Positions 35,137 through 43,591 of a stretch of 64,000 nucleotides of DNA are shown here, piece by piece. The notes beneath the pieces are model-generated. The model was not told where the DNA came from and did no database searches. It saw only the letters and a program-made list of their open reading frames with translations. Positions within the stretch are counted from its first letter, which is position 1, and each line of letters starts with the position of its first letter. The position numbers and the translations under genes are program-made. Location of the stretch: positions 124,001-188,000 of the forward strand of contig JAXLST010000008.1 in NCBI GenBank assembly GCA_046330435.1, read 5' to 3'. This DNA comes from Ga0077560 sp046330435. GTDB lineage: Bacteria > Actinomycetota > Thermoleophilia > Miltoncostaeales > Miltoncostaeaceae.

Positions 35137-36145
35137 GTGCGGACGTTCCCGCTGCGGGACCTGCGGGCAGCTGGTGTTCTTCGAGAATTCCCTGTGCCTG
35201 CGCTGCGAGTCGCCGCTGGGGTTCTCACCCTCGCGGATGGAGGTGGTGCCCCTCACCGGGGACCTGGCGGGGGCCCGGCGCTGCGCCAACCTGGCGCTGG
35301 CCGGGTGCAACTGGCTGGTGGAGCCGCCGGACGGGCCCGACCTGTGCCGGTCGTGCGGCACCACGTCGGTGCGGCCCGCCGACGGCGACGCGGAGGGCCT
35401 GGTCCTGTTCGCCCACGCCGAGGCGGCCAAGCGGCGGGTCCTGTTCCAGCTGCTGGAGCTCGGGCTGCCGGTGGACGCCGCGGCACTCCGGTTCGAGCTG
35501 CGCTCCAGCACGTTCGAGCCGGTCATGACCGGCCACGCCGACGGCGTGATCACGCTGGACCTCGCGGAGTCCGACACCGCCCGCAGCGAGGCGCGCCGGC
35601 GTGAGCTCGGCGAGCCGTACCGCACCACCGTCGGCCACTTCCGCCATGAGCTGGGGCATTACTACCAGCCGGTCCTGGTCGCCTCGGACGCCGCGTGGGA
35701 GCGGTGCCGGGAGCTGTTCGGTGACGAGCGCGCCGACTACCCCGCGGCCCTGGAGCGCCACTACGCCGACGGCCCGCCGGCCGACTGGCACACCCGGTTC
35801 GTGAGCGCCTACGCGACCGCCCACCCGTGGGAGGACTGGGCGGAGACGTTCGCCCACTACCTCCACATCCGGGACACCCTCCAGACCGCGGCCGACTTCG
35901 GCGTGCGCGTCGACGGCCCCCGCGCGGCGCCCGACTCCCCCGCGTTCCACGCCGCACCCGGCCCGGAGGCCGGCACCGGCGGCCTGCACGAGATCCTCGA
36001 CGACTGGATCCCGCTCACCTACGCCCTCAACCAGCTCAACCGGTCGATGGGCAAAGACGACCTTTACCCCTTCACCCTCCCCGCCCCCGTCGTCGCGAAG
36101 CTCGCGTTCATCCACGACCTGGTGCGGGGGCCCGGGGGCGCCTGA
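35137..36145 (+). CDS. Putative zinc-binding metallopeptidase with N-terminal zinc ribbon (Peptidase_Mx type)
   Basis: About 335 residues. The HExxH site is RHELGHYYQ, followed by WAETFAHYLHI as the third-ligand helix. The N-terminal zinc ribbon has CLRC and LCRSCGTTS pairs. Translation from GTG 35137 begins RTF, but the first ribbon pair (CGTCGQLVFFENS) sits in another frame, and that frame has no start codon upstream. Loss of a CG near 35150 would restore it. If the shift is real, translation could start only at GTG 35174. Confidence 0.82.
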
Positions 36146-36160
36146 CCGCCGGGCGGCGTG

Positions 36161-36194
36161 TGGCCAATTGGCCGCCGCGGCGGCCAATTGGCCA
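36161..36194. repeat. CAATTG-pair palindrome, copy R4 (perfect 34-bp palindrome)
   Basis: TGGCCAATTGGCCGCCG followed by its exact reverse complement. CAATTG at 36165 and 36185. Lies between the convergent stops of the metallopeptidase gene and the NTR-like gene, and fills almost the whole 72-bp gap. Confidence 0.92.
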
Positions 36195-36217
36195 ACGGGG
36201 AGCGCAGGGGGCCGGGG

Positions 36218-37081
36218 TCAGCCGGGGCAGGCCACCAGACGCCGGATGGGCCCGGCCGTGGGCCTGGGAAGGGGGTCGCCGAAGACGCGCTCGGCGCCGG
36301 CGAACACCTGCTGCGCGGCCTGCAGCTGCGCGCGCGGGCCGCGGCCCGTGATGCGGATCTCCACGTCGCCGGTGAACACCGACAGGCCCCCGTTGCGGAA
36401 GCCCGCCGGGACGCCGCGGACGCTCCGCACACCGGTGAGCCGGGCGACCAGCATGCCGATCGGAGCGCGGCAGACCCGGCGGGTGATCACGCGGAACGGG
36501 GCGGCGGTGCCCTGCCGGTAGGTCGCGACGGTGCGGTGCGCGTCGGCCCGGAGGGTGCGCAGGTCGCCCCATGACGAGAACCCGCCCAGCCAGTACGCCG
36601 GGAACGACGCGAACGCGACGAAGTCGCGGGGCGTGATGTCGGAGCGCTTGGTGTCGAGGCCCTCCGGGGCGGGCACGTACAGGTCGTCCTCGGTGACCGC
36701 CTCGCGGGCGGTGAGCTGCCGGTCACCGGACGCCAGGGAGGTCGACAGGCCACCGCCCTCGCCCCGGCTCGCGAACACCAGGTACCGCTTCCCACGGGTG
36801 AACTCGACCCCGCAGGCGGCGCTGCTGCCCGCGGTCGTCACCTTCAGGGTCGTCGGTGCAACCGTGCCGGCGGGTCCCCGCAGGACGGTGTCCACGCTCA
36901 GCGTGTAGGTCCGCGGGTCGGCGCCCCCGCTGGGCCCCGTGTCGGCGGTGACGATGCCGGCCACCGCGACGTCGGCGGTGATGGGGGCCCCGGGGACCGG
37001 GGCGAGGATCGAGCAGGGCAGCGCGGGCACCGCGGACGCCGCGAGGGCGGCGGGGACGGCGAGGAGCAGGGTGCGGCGCAT
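36218..37081 (-). CDS. Secreted NTR/TIMP-like domain protein
   Basis: 287 residues with a signal peptide (LLLAVPAALAASAVPALPCS). The first mature Cys, then AVAGIVTAD, YTLSVDTVLRG and ACGVEFTRGKRYLVFASR, follow the netrin-like (NTR) OB-fold pattern in which an N-terminal Cys pairs with the later one. The C-terminal half is basic with further Cys residues. The role outside the cell is unknown; the family link is moderate. Confidence 0.78.
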   Translation of the reverse strand: MRRTLLLAVPAALAASAVPALPCSILAPVPGAPITADVAVAGIVTADTGPSGGADPRTYTLSVDTVLRGPAGTVAPTTLKVTTAGSSAACGVEFTRGKRYLVFASRGEGGGLSTSLASGDRQLTAREAVTEDDLYVPAPEGLDTKRSDITPRDFVAFASFPAYWLGGFSSWGDLRTLRADAHRTVATYRQGTAAPFRVITRRVCRAPIGMLVARLTGVRSVRGVPAGFRNGGLSVFTGDVEIRITGRGPRAQLQAAQQVFAGAERVFGDPLPRPTAGPIRRLVACPG

Positions 37082-37144
37082 GGGGCCTCCGGGTGGGCGG
37101 GCTTGGCGGGTTCTCCCCCGGTTCCGTCGCCGCCCGCCGGGTCG

Positions 37145-39331
37145 TCACACGGCGGGCGGCGGGGAGCCCCGGGGCGTCAGCGGCGCGTCACCGGTGATGA
37201 CCGGCGACCCGTCGCCCTGGCGGATGCCGTCACCCGCCCAGTGGGCCACGAACGTCGTGGTCTTCGAGATCGTGAAGCTGAGCGAGAACGTCCCGGACGA
37301 CGCGACGGTCGCGAACCGGACGCCCTGCCCGGAGGCGGTCACCGCGACCCGTTCGCCGCCGGAGGCGGGGCGCAGGCGCCCGGTGATCGTCACCGTCGTG
37401 CGTCGCGTGATCGTCCGCGGGGACGGCGTGAGCCCGAGCACCGACGGGATGCCGGCGGCGCCGCCGGTGGTCGTGGTCAGCACGCTGCCGTCCGCGCCGA
37501 GCAGCACGTCCGGCGTCCCGGTGATCACCTGGGCGGGTTCGAGGGCGCCCACCACCTGCGGCGTCCAGGTGTTCCCGCCGTCGGTGGTGCGGAGCACCTG
37601 GCCGGCGATCACGCCGGGCACGATCCCGGGCGAGCGCAGGGCGATGTAGCCGCGGCGGGCGTCGGTGACCGCGATGTCCCGGACGCCGAAGATGCCCACG
37701 GCGGGCAGCGTGGCGGTCACGTCGCGGTAGCGGCGGCCCAGGTCGGTGGTGACGTACAGCCGCCCGGAGGTGCTGTACACCCAGCACACCCCCTTCGCGG
37801 AGCAGCTGATGTCGAGGATGCTCACGGCCTTGCCGCGGCGGGTGGGCCGGGGGACGCCCTTCCACCCGGTGCGGCCGTTCGCCGAGACGAGGATCCGCTG
37901 GGGCCCCGCCACGACCGCCCCCCTGCCCACGCGGAACGCCCACTGCAGCCGCCCCGCACGCCGCACGGCGGTCTCCGCGACGGGGGTGAACGTGGTGCCG
38001 CCGTCACCGGACACCCGGACGTCGCCGGAACCCACCAGGAGGACCCGGGCGGGGCTCTGCACGAGCAGCTCGGTGAGCCGGTCGGGTGACGGGCCCGGGT
38101 CCAGGAGCGCCCAGCTGGCGCCGCCGTTGGTGGTCTTCCACATCTCGACGGCGTCGCCGGTCCCGGCCAGGGCGTAGCCGGTCTGCGCGTCGGCGAAGCG
38201 CGCCGTCCGCACGAACGCGCCGCTCGGGAGGCTCGCCGTCGTCCAGCTCGAGCCGCCGTCCGCGGACCGGACGACCAGGCCCGACAGCCCCCACCCGGCG
38301 ATGACGCCGGGGGCCGACGCGATGCCGGAGAGCGTCCCGGCGATCCTCCCGCTCACGCTCCGCCAGGTGCGGCCGGAGTCGTCGGAGAGCACGGTCTCGC
38401 CCCCGGCGCCGACGGCCACGGCGCGGGTCGCCGACGCGAAGGCCACCGAGTACAGCGCCCTGTCGGTGGGGTTGACCGCGGCGTCGAAGGCGGCCCCGCC
38501 GGTCTGGGTGCGCACCAGCCCGGTCGTGCCGGTCGCCATGAGGCACGTGTTCTCGTCCGCGCAGGAGATGTCGGTGTAGTCCCACAGCGGCGCGGCGCCG
38601 ATGCGCGGATCGGTCCAGCTGGCCCCGCCGTCGACGGTCTTCCAGAAGCCCCCGAGCGTCCCCACCACATAGCCCACCAGCGGGTTCACCATCCAGAACG
38701 CCTGGAAGCGGCTGCCGGAGCTGGAGGCCACGGACCACGACGCCCCGCCGTCGGTGGACCGCCAGATGGTGTTGCCCACCGCGACCACGACCCCGGTGCC
38801 GGTGATCGCCGCGTCCCGCGGCACCTGCCCGAGCGTGTTGATCGGCGTGCGCCGGGACAGGGTGCGGCCGCCGTCGGAGGTGCTCAGGACGGCGCCGTCG
38901 CTCATCACGATGAACCCGTGGTCCGCGTCGCTGAACGCGGTGGTCGCGACCGTGGCCGGGCACGTCGTCTCACCGCCGGCGACGGGGACCCGGGTGACCG
39001 TCGCCCCCGCGTCGGTGGTGCGCCGGGCGACGCACCCGCCGGAGGCCAGCACGCCGGTGCCCGCCGGCGTCACCCGGGCGAGGTCGGTGAACGTCGCCGA
39101 GGAGGACTCCCGCCAGGTCGCCCCCTGGTCGGAGGTGGTGAGGAGCGTCCCGAAATCCCCCACGGCGTAGCCGGTTCCGCCGAGGAACAGCAGGTCGCGC
39201 AGCGCATGCCCCTGGGGGGTGGGGTTCGACCACGTCCAGCCGGAGTGGCCGGAGGTGGTGGCGGCGGCCGCCGCGGGCAGGGCGAGCAGGCACAGCAGCG
39301 CGGCGCGGGCCGCGTGACGGGGGTGGCGCAT
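37145..39331 (-). CDS. Secreted Ycf48-like BNR-repeat beta-propeller protein
   Basis: 728 residues with a signal peptide. Many BNR/Asp-box units such as TSDQGATWRESS, STDGGASWSV, SADGGSSWTT and TTDGGNTWTP, and Ycf48-type strands (GGTGYAVGDFGTLL), form a large propeller. A C-terminal Ig-like domain (TVTITGRLRP to GDGIRQGDGS) follows. Ycf48 helps photosystem II assembly in phototrophs; here it is more likely a surface or carbohydrate-binding protein. Confidence 0.87.
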   Translation of the reverse strand: MRHPRHAARAALLCLLALPAAAAATTSGHSGWTWSNPTPQGHALRDLLFLGGTGYAVGDFGTLLTTSDQGATWRESSSATFTDLARVTPAGTGVLASGGCVARRTTDAGATVTRVPVAGGETTCPATVATTAFSDADHGFIVMSDGAVLSTSDGGRTLSRRTPINTLGQVPRDAAITGTGVVVAVGNTIWRSTDGGASWSVASSSGSRFQAFWMVNPLVGYVVGTLGGFWKTVDGGASWTDPRIGAAPLWDYTDISCADENTCLMATGTTGLVRTQTGGAAFDAAVNPTDRALYSVAFASATRAVAVGAGGETVLSDDSGRTWRSVSGRIAGTLSGIASAPGVIAGWGLSGLVVRSADGGSSWTTASLPSGAFVRTARFADAQTGYALAGTGDAVEMWKTTNGGASWALLDPGPSPDRLTELLVQSPARVLLVGSGDVRVSGDGGTTFTPVAETAVRRAGRLQWAFRVGRGAVVAGPQRILVSANGRTGWKGVPRPTRRGKAVSILDISCSAKGVCWVYSTSGRLYVTTDLGRRYRDVTATLPAVGIFGVRDIAVTDARRGYIALRSPGIVPGVIAGQVLRTTDGGNTWTPQVVGALEPAQVITGTPDVLLGADGSVLTTTTGGAAGIPSVLGLTPSPRTITRRTTVTITGRLRPASGGERVAVTASGQGVRFATVASSGTFSLSFTISKTTTFVAHWAGDGIRQGDGSPVITGDAPLTPRGSPPPAV

Positions 39332-39587
39332 GGGAGGGACCTCGGGTCGGGATCTCCGCCGGACACGGGCGGCGGTTTCGATGCTATTCGACCCCCCGGC
39401 GCGCGCGGCGGCGCGCGAGACCGCCCGCGGGCGGTGCGGCGGCACCGGGAACGTTCCAGGTCCCCGGCGGGGGTCCATGGTCACTCTTTGCCCCCGGTCC
39501 CACCGGCCGATGCATCACACGGTAGATTTCCCGGGCGCCGCCGCCCGGCGAGCGACGGTTTGTCTCACCCTTGGAGGAACCCGAGTT

Positions 39588-39899
39588 ATGGCCTACGTGA
39601 TCACCGAGCCGTGCATCGGCACCAAGGACACCTCGTGTGCCGACGTCTGCCCGGTCGACTGCATCCACCCCGCTCCGGGTGAGGAGAACTTCGAGCAGAG
39701 CACCATGCTCTACATCGACCCCGCCGAGTGCATCGACTGCGACGCCTGCGTCGAGGCCTGCCCCGTGGACGCCACGATGGCCGAGGACGACGTGCCGGAG
39801 CAGTGGGAGATCTTCAAGGAGATCAACCGCGCCTACTTCGAGCAGGGCCACGCGGCCGGCGAGAAGATGGTTGCCGACTACCTGGCCGCCAAGGGCTGA
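39588..39899 (+). CDS. 7Fe ferredoxin (3Fe-4S/4Fe-4S)
   Basis: 103 residues, normal for the FdxA type. First cluster set in CIGTKDTSCADVCPVDCI, second in CIDCDACVEACPVDA, then the usual acidic C-terminal extension. Soluble electron carrier. ATG preceded by GGAGG at 39573-39577. Single-gene unit with a probable -10 TAGATT at 39523. Confidence 0.96.
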   Translation: MAYVITEPCIGTKDTSCADVCPVDCIHPAPGEENFEQSTMLYIDPAECIDCDACVEACPVDATMAEDDVPEQWEIFKEINRAYFEQGHAAGEKMVADYLAAKG

Positions 39900-39935
39900 T
39901 CCCGCTCCGGGGCGCCGCCGCCCGGCGGCGCCCCG

Positions 39936-40331
39936 TCACATCACCGGCGAGGCGTGGTGCACCAGCATGCGCCACCCGCCGGCGCCGAGGACGAACACGT
40001 TGGTGGCCACCAGGTCCGCCCTGGTGCCGCCCCCGTGGCCGTGCGTCGCGAACCGCTCCATGCAGACGACGGTCGCGACGGGGTCCTCGTAGCTCACGCT
40101 GACGACCTCGGGGTGGATGCTGAAGTCGTCGGCGTCGCCGCTCATGAGGCCCTCCCATGACGTGCGCACCAGGTCGTAGCCGCACAGCGGCGTGCCGCCG
40201 GGATGGATGCAGGCGACGTCCTGGTCGTCGGCCCAGCACGCCATGAGGGCGTCCAGGTCGCGTCCCGCGAACGCGTCGTAGAACGCCTGGTTCGCGGCGA
40301 CCACCTGGCCGCGCACCGCCTCGCTGATCAC
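39936..40331 (-). CDS. SnoaL-like (NTF2-fold) protein, copy A
   Basis: 131 residues. NTF2-like cone fold: helix VVAANQAFYDAFAGRDLDAL, then MACWADDQDVACIHPGG and the closing strand GAGGWRMLVHHASPV. The pocket His residues suggest a small-molecule or ketosteroid-isomerase-like role, but this superfamily also includes non-enzymes. GTG 40331 preceded by GGAGG. Tandem paralogue of the next gene. Confidence 0.85.
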   Translation of the reverse strand: MISEAVRGQVVAANQAFYDAFAGRDLDALMACWADDQDVACIHPGGTPLCGYDLVRTSWEGLMSGDADDFSIHPEVVSVSYEDPVATVVCMERFATHGHGGGTRADLVATNVFVLGAGGWRMLVHHASPVM

Positions 40332-40380
40332 CCCTCGCCCCCTCCGTCGTGACGGGCGGCAGCCTACCGGGGCGCCGGGA

Positions 40381-40797
40381 TCACCCCGTGAGCGGCTCCG
40401 TCTGACGGGCCGTCCGCCAGGAGACATGGTGGTGGGTCATGCGCCAGCCCTCCGGCCCCAGCACGAACGTGTTGGTGGCCAGCAGGTCGAAGTCCGCCCC
40501 CAGGTCCTCGTTGCAGGCAAGGTGCTCACGGCACGTCACCGTCGCGACCGGGTCGTCGTAGGCGACGGCGAGGACCTCGGTCTCGAGCTGCCAGTGCAGC
40601 TCCTCGCGCCACTGCTCCGCCAGCCCGCGTTCCACGACCTCGCGGCCGAACCACGGGTCGCCCATGGGCGGGATGAACACCACGTCGTCGCGCTCGGCCC
40701 AGCAGGCCATGAAATCGCCGAGGTCCCTGCGCCGGAACGCGTCGTAGAACGCGTCGTTCGCCGCGAGCACCTGCGACCGGATTGGGGAGGTCAGCAT
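40381..40797 (-). CDS. SnoaL-like (NTF2-fold) protein, copy B
   Basis: 138 residues, clearly paralogous to the neighbour at 39936: VLAANDAFYDAFRRRDLGDF, MACWAERDDVVFIPPMG and GPEGWRMTHHHVSW line up along the whole length. ATG 40797 was chosen because GGGACG stands 6 nt before it. Local duplication is the simplest origin. Confidence 0.85.
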   Translation of the reverse strand: MLTSPIRSQVLAANDAFYDAFRRRDLGDFMACWAERDDVVFIPPMGDPWFGREVVERGLAEQWREELHWQLETEVLAVAYDDPVATVTCREHLACNEDLGADFDLLATNTFVLGPEGWRMTHHHVSWRTARQTEPLTG

Positions 40798-40874
40798 CGT
40801 CACCGTCCCGGATCGTGGACCGTCGCCGCCGAGCGTATCCCCGGGACCCGGTGGTCCCGCAACCCCCGCGTGGG

Positions 40875-41597
40875 TCAGCCGACCGCCGACGGGTTGACGA
40901 TGAGGTACGCGAGGATCGCGGCGGCCGCCGCCGCACCGATCACGAAGGCCGCGGCGATGAGCACGCCCACCTGCCGGCGGTCGACGGCGACGATCGAGCT
41001 GATCGCGACGCGCGGGCTGAAGCGCCGGCCGCCCGTGCGCCGGCGCACGAAGGCGAGCCCGCCGATGCCCGCGGCGCCCATGAGCGCCAGCACCGCGAGG
41101 TAGGTCGCGCCGCCGCCGCCGGTGCCCGAGTCGACGGCCTGGGCCGGCGCCGGGCGGGCCCGCACGGCCTCGACGAGGTTGGCGACCTGCTGGTTCACCG
41201 CGTCCACCCCGGACGAGGTGGCGTCCCGCACGGCTTCGGAGCGGCGGCGCAGCAGGGCGGCCTCGCGGCGCTTCTGCCGGGCGATCGCCGCCTTGCGGGC
41301 GCGGGCCTTGCGGGCGGCGGCGGCACGCCGGGCGGCGGCGCGGGCCGCGGCGACCTGGGCGGGCGTGGGGCCGGTGGCGGCGGGTGCCGACGGGCGGGGC
41401 GTGTAGCGCGGGGTGTACCGGGGCACCGGGGACGGCGCGGGGGTCACCGGGACCGGGTCGGGGGTCGCCGACGGCCCCGGAAGGGAGTCGGGGACCGGCG
41501 GCAGGTCCGGGCCGCCCGCTTGGGCGGCCGCGAGGACCGGAACCGCCAGCAGGACGACGATGACCGCCAGGATCAGCTGGGCGAGACGGTGCGGCAC
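40875..41597 (-). CDS. Membrane protein with a proline-rich and Ala/Arg coiled-coil region
   Basis: 240 residues. Signal-like N-terminal span (LAQLILAVIVVLLAVPVLAA), Pro-rich stretch with PRYTPRYTPRPS, long Ala/Arg helix (about 85-140), then two further membrane spans near the C-terminus. No known domain. GTG 41597 lies 7 nt after a TAGCAT -10 motif. Confidence 0.72.
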   Translation of the reverse strand: MPHRLAQLILAVIVVLLAVPVLAAAQAGGPDLPPVPDSLPGPSATPDPVPVTPAPSPVPRYTPRYTPRPSAPAATGPTPAQVAAARAAARRAAAARKARARKAAIARQKRREAALLRRRSEAVRDATSSGVDAVNQQVANLVEAVRARPAPAQAVDSGTGGGGATYLAVLALMGAAGIGGLAFVRRRTGGRRFSPRVAISSIVAVDRRQVGVLIAAAFVIGAAAAAAILAYLIVNPSAVG

Positions 41598-41604
41598 GCC
41601 GTCG

Positions 41605-41610
41605 ATGCTA
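41605..41610 (-). promoter_or_regulatory. Candidate -10 element of a leaderless transcript (TAGCAT)
   Basis: TAGCAT on the minus strand ends 7 nt before GTG 41597. Confidence 0.45.
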
Positions 41611-41662
41611 GCGCGGCCCGCAAGCCCGCCCTCCACCCGTTCGGCCGGTTCGGTGCCGCCCC

Positions 41663-41935
41663 TCAGGCCAGGGCGGCCGCCTGGGCGACCTGGGCGGCCG
41701 CCCGGCACAGGGCCTGCGCCGCCGTGCGGGCGGCGGCGGCGCCGGGCTCCGCGCCGTGCAGCGCGATGGTGCGCGACAGCCGTGCGGCGGCGGCCACGTA
41801 CGGCCCGGGCGGCAGCCCGTCGGCCGCGCGCGCGGCCTGCGCCAGCAGCGGCCCGGCCACGGGGTCGCGGCGCACCAGGGCCATCTCCACCGCGCCGAGG
41901 GCCGCCACCAGGCGCACGGCCTCCGGGCGCGTCAC
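41663..41935 (-). CDS. Uncharacterised 90-residue Ala-rich protein
   Basis: All-helical, Ala/Arg-rich protein whose GTG overlaps the amidohydrolase stop (GTGA), so it is probably translated with it. Helices LVAALGAVEMALVRRD and LCRAAAQVAQAAALA. No family recognised. Confidence 0.6.
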   Translation of the reverse strand: MTRPEAVRLVAALGAVEMALVRRDPVAGPLLAQAARAADGLPPGPYVAAAARLSRTIALHGAEPGAAAARTAAQALCRAAAQVAQAAALA

Positions 41936-42774
41936 GCGGCCGGCTCCAGCAGGGCGAGCAGGTTCCCGCCCAGGACGCCGGCGAGCTGCTGCGCCGTCCA
42001 CCCCGCCAGGCGCGCGGCCAGCCCGGCCAGCTGCAGCGCGGTGCCGTGCTCGCCGTACGGCCGGTCGCTGCCCCACACCAGGCGCTCGGGGGGCAGCTCC
42101 ACGAGGTCCGGCAGGGTCGCCAGCGAGGTGTCGAACCACACGCCGGGATGCCCCGCGAACGCCGCCCGCACCGCGCGGGCGTCGCCCCGCGCCCCGTGGG
42201 CCAGGATGATCCGCGCGCCCGGCACGGCGTCCAGGAGCTCCCGGAACGGGCCGGCGAGCCGCCGCGCGCCGAAGCCCGCGTGGAACAGCACGGGCCAGCC
42301 GCGCCCGGCGGCCGCCGCCACGCAGGCGACCGACTCGGGCGATTCCGGCGCGAACCCCTGCGCCACGGGGTGGAGCTTGAGCCCGCGCGCGCCGCCGGCG
42401 GCGGCCCGGTCCATCGCGGCCCGCCAGTCCGCCCGCGGATCGACCCGGCAGAACGGCACGATGCGGCCGGGGTATGCGGCGGCCGCGGCGAGCACCGCGT
42501 CGTTGGCGGCGGCGAACGTCCGGTCTTCCCCGGGCTCGTTGGCGGGGAACGCGACGGCGCCGGCGACCTGCCAGCGGTCCATGTCCGCGATGAGTCCCGC
42601 CGCGTCCAGGGCGTGGCCGTCCGCGTCGCGGCCCAGGTGCGTGTGGGCGTCCCACCGCGGACCGCCCGGCAGGCCGAGCCCCTCCAGCAGCCCGTCCTCG
42701 AGGGCCGCCAGCGCCGCGGCGTCCGCGCCGGCGGCGGCCAGGGCCGCGGCGTCCTCGCCCCACACGCGGCTCAT
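41932..42774 (-). CDS. Amidohydrolase-family (TIM-barrel) protein
   Basis: 280 residues. Metal motifs WDAHTHLG (HxH), GLKLHP (Lys position), LFHAGFG, ILAHGARGD and the final Asp in WGSDRPYG match the amidohydrolase-2 group (PF04909-like decarboxylases and hydrolases). Both ends overlap neighbours by 4 bp. The substrate is unknown; the thioesterase upstream hints at acyl or aromatic-acid metabolism. Confidence 0.88.
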   Translation of the reverse strand: MSRVWGEDAAALAAAGADAAALAALEDGLLEGLGLPGGPRWDAHTHLGRDADGHALDAAGLIADMDRWQVAGAVAFPANEPGEDRTFAAANDAVLAAAAAYPGRIVPFCRVDPRADWRAAMDRAAAGGARGLKLHPVAQGFAPESPESVACVAAAAGRGWPVLFHAGFGARRLAGPFRELLDAVPGARIILAHGARGDARAVRAAFAGHPGVWFDTSLATLPDLVELPPERLVWGSDRPYGEHGTALQLAGLAARLAGWTAQQLAGVLGGNLLALLEPAA

Positions 42775-43241
42775 GCCGGCGGCGGGTCGCCCTCGAACGC
42801 CCGGATCGCCTCGGCCATCGCCTCGGGCACGCGCGTGGGACGGCCGTTCTCGTAGCCCGAGATGCCGACCACGACGATCGACGCCTCGCACCGGACCGTG
42901 GCGGTCGCGGCCTCCTCCACCACCACGTGCATCGTGTGGGAGGTCCGTCCCAGGGCCGAGGTGCGCACCCAGACGTCGAGGACCTCGTCGAAGCGCGCCG
43001 AGGAGCGGTAGGAGATCTCCATGTTCCGCACCACGAACAGGTGGCCCTCGGGGCCCAGCGGCGGGATCCCCAGTTGCCGCCGGTACGCCACCACGCCCTG
43101 GTCCAGGTAGTGCGGGTACCGGGCGTAGTAGACGACCGCGCCCAGGTCGGTGTCGGAGATCTCGACCCGGGTGCGCAGCCGGTAGCTGAAGGGCGGCCGG
43201 GTGGCGTCCGGCGCGCCGGCGGTCACGACCTCGCCGTCCAC
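42771..43241 (-). CDS. Acyl-CoA thioesterase, 4HBT (hot-dog) family
   Basis: 156 residues. Active-site loop ISDTDLGAVVYYARYPHYLDQG (Asp and Tyr of the YbgC/4HBT type; quoted in part) and the central helix, then NMEISYRSSARFDEVLDV. First gene of the four-bp-overlap operon 43241-41663. GTG start lies 7 nt after a TAGCCT -10 motif; an internal GTG about 18 nt on is also possible. Confidence 0.88.
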   Translation of the reverse strand: MDGEVVTAGAPDATRPPFSYRLRTRVEISDTDLGAVVYYARYPHYLDQGVVAYRRQLGIPPLGPEGHLFVVRNMEISYRSSARFDEVLDVWVRTSALGRTSHTMHVVVEEAATATVRCEASIVVVGISGYENGRPTRVPEAMAEAIRAFEGDPPPA

Positions 43242-43248
43242 GGGGCTG

Positions 43249-43289
43249 AGGCTACCCCACCGGGGGACGCCGCTCCCCTCTGATACCCT
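43249..43289. promoter_or_regulatory. Divergent -10 elements of two leaderless genes
   Basis: Minus strand TAGCCT (43254-43249) ends 7 nt before GTG 43241. Plus strand TACCCT (43284-43289) ends 8 nt before ATG 43298. Confidence 0.45.
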
Positions 43290-43297
43290 CGCCCGCG

Positions 43298-43573
43298 ATG
43301 ACGGCACGAGGCGGAAACAAGAAGCGCACCGGCGGCCGCAGGGCGAACTACGCGCCCGCGGTCGATCAGGTCGGCTACCGGAAGTACCTGCCCGCTGGTT
43401 GGGCCAACTGGCTGGGCTTCGCCCTGTTCCTGTTCGTCGGCGGCGCCATCCTGGTGGCATCGCTCACGTACCTCGCGGACGCCATGTGGGCGGACGCGGT
43501 CGCGGCGCTCGGGATGGGCGGCGCGATGATGTACATGGTGTACCTGTTCGGGACGACACGCCTCCGCGACTGA
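43298..43573 (+). CDS. Small two-span membrane protein
   Basis: 91 residues. Basic N-terminus (MTARGGNKKRTGGRRANY), then two membrane spans (LGFALFLFVGGAILVASL and AALGMGGAMMYMVYLF). Function unknown. Followed after 18 bp by the TPR-like gene. Confidence 0.8.
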   Translation: MTARGGNKKRTGGRRANYAPAVDQVGYRKYLPAGWANWLGFALFLFVGGAILVASLTYLADAMWADAVAALGMGGAMMYMVYLFGTTRLRD

Positions 43574-43591
43574 CCTGGAGACCGCTCGGCG

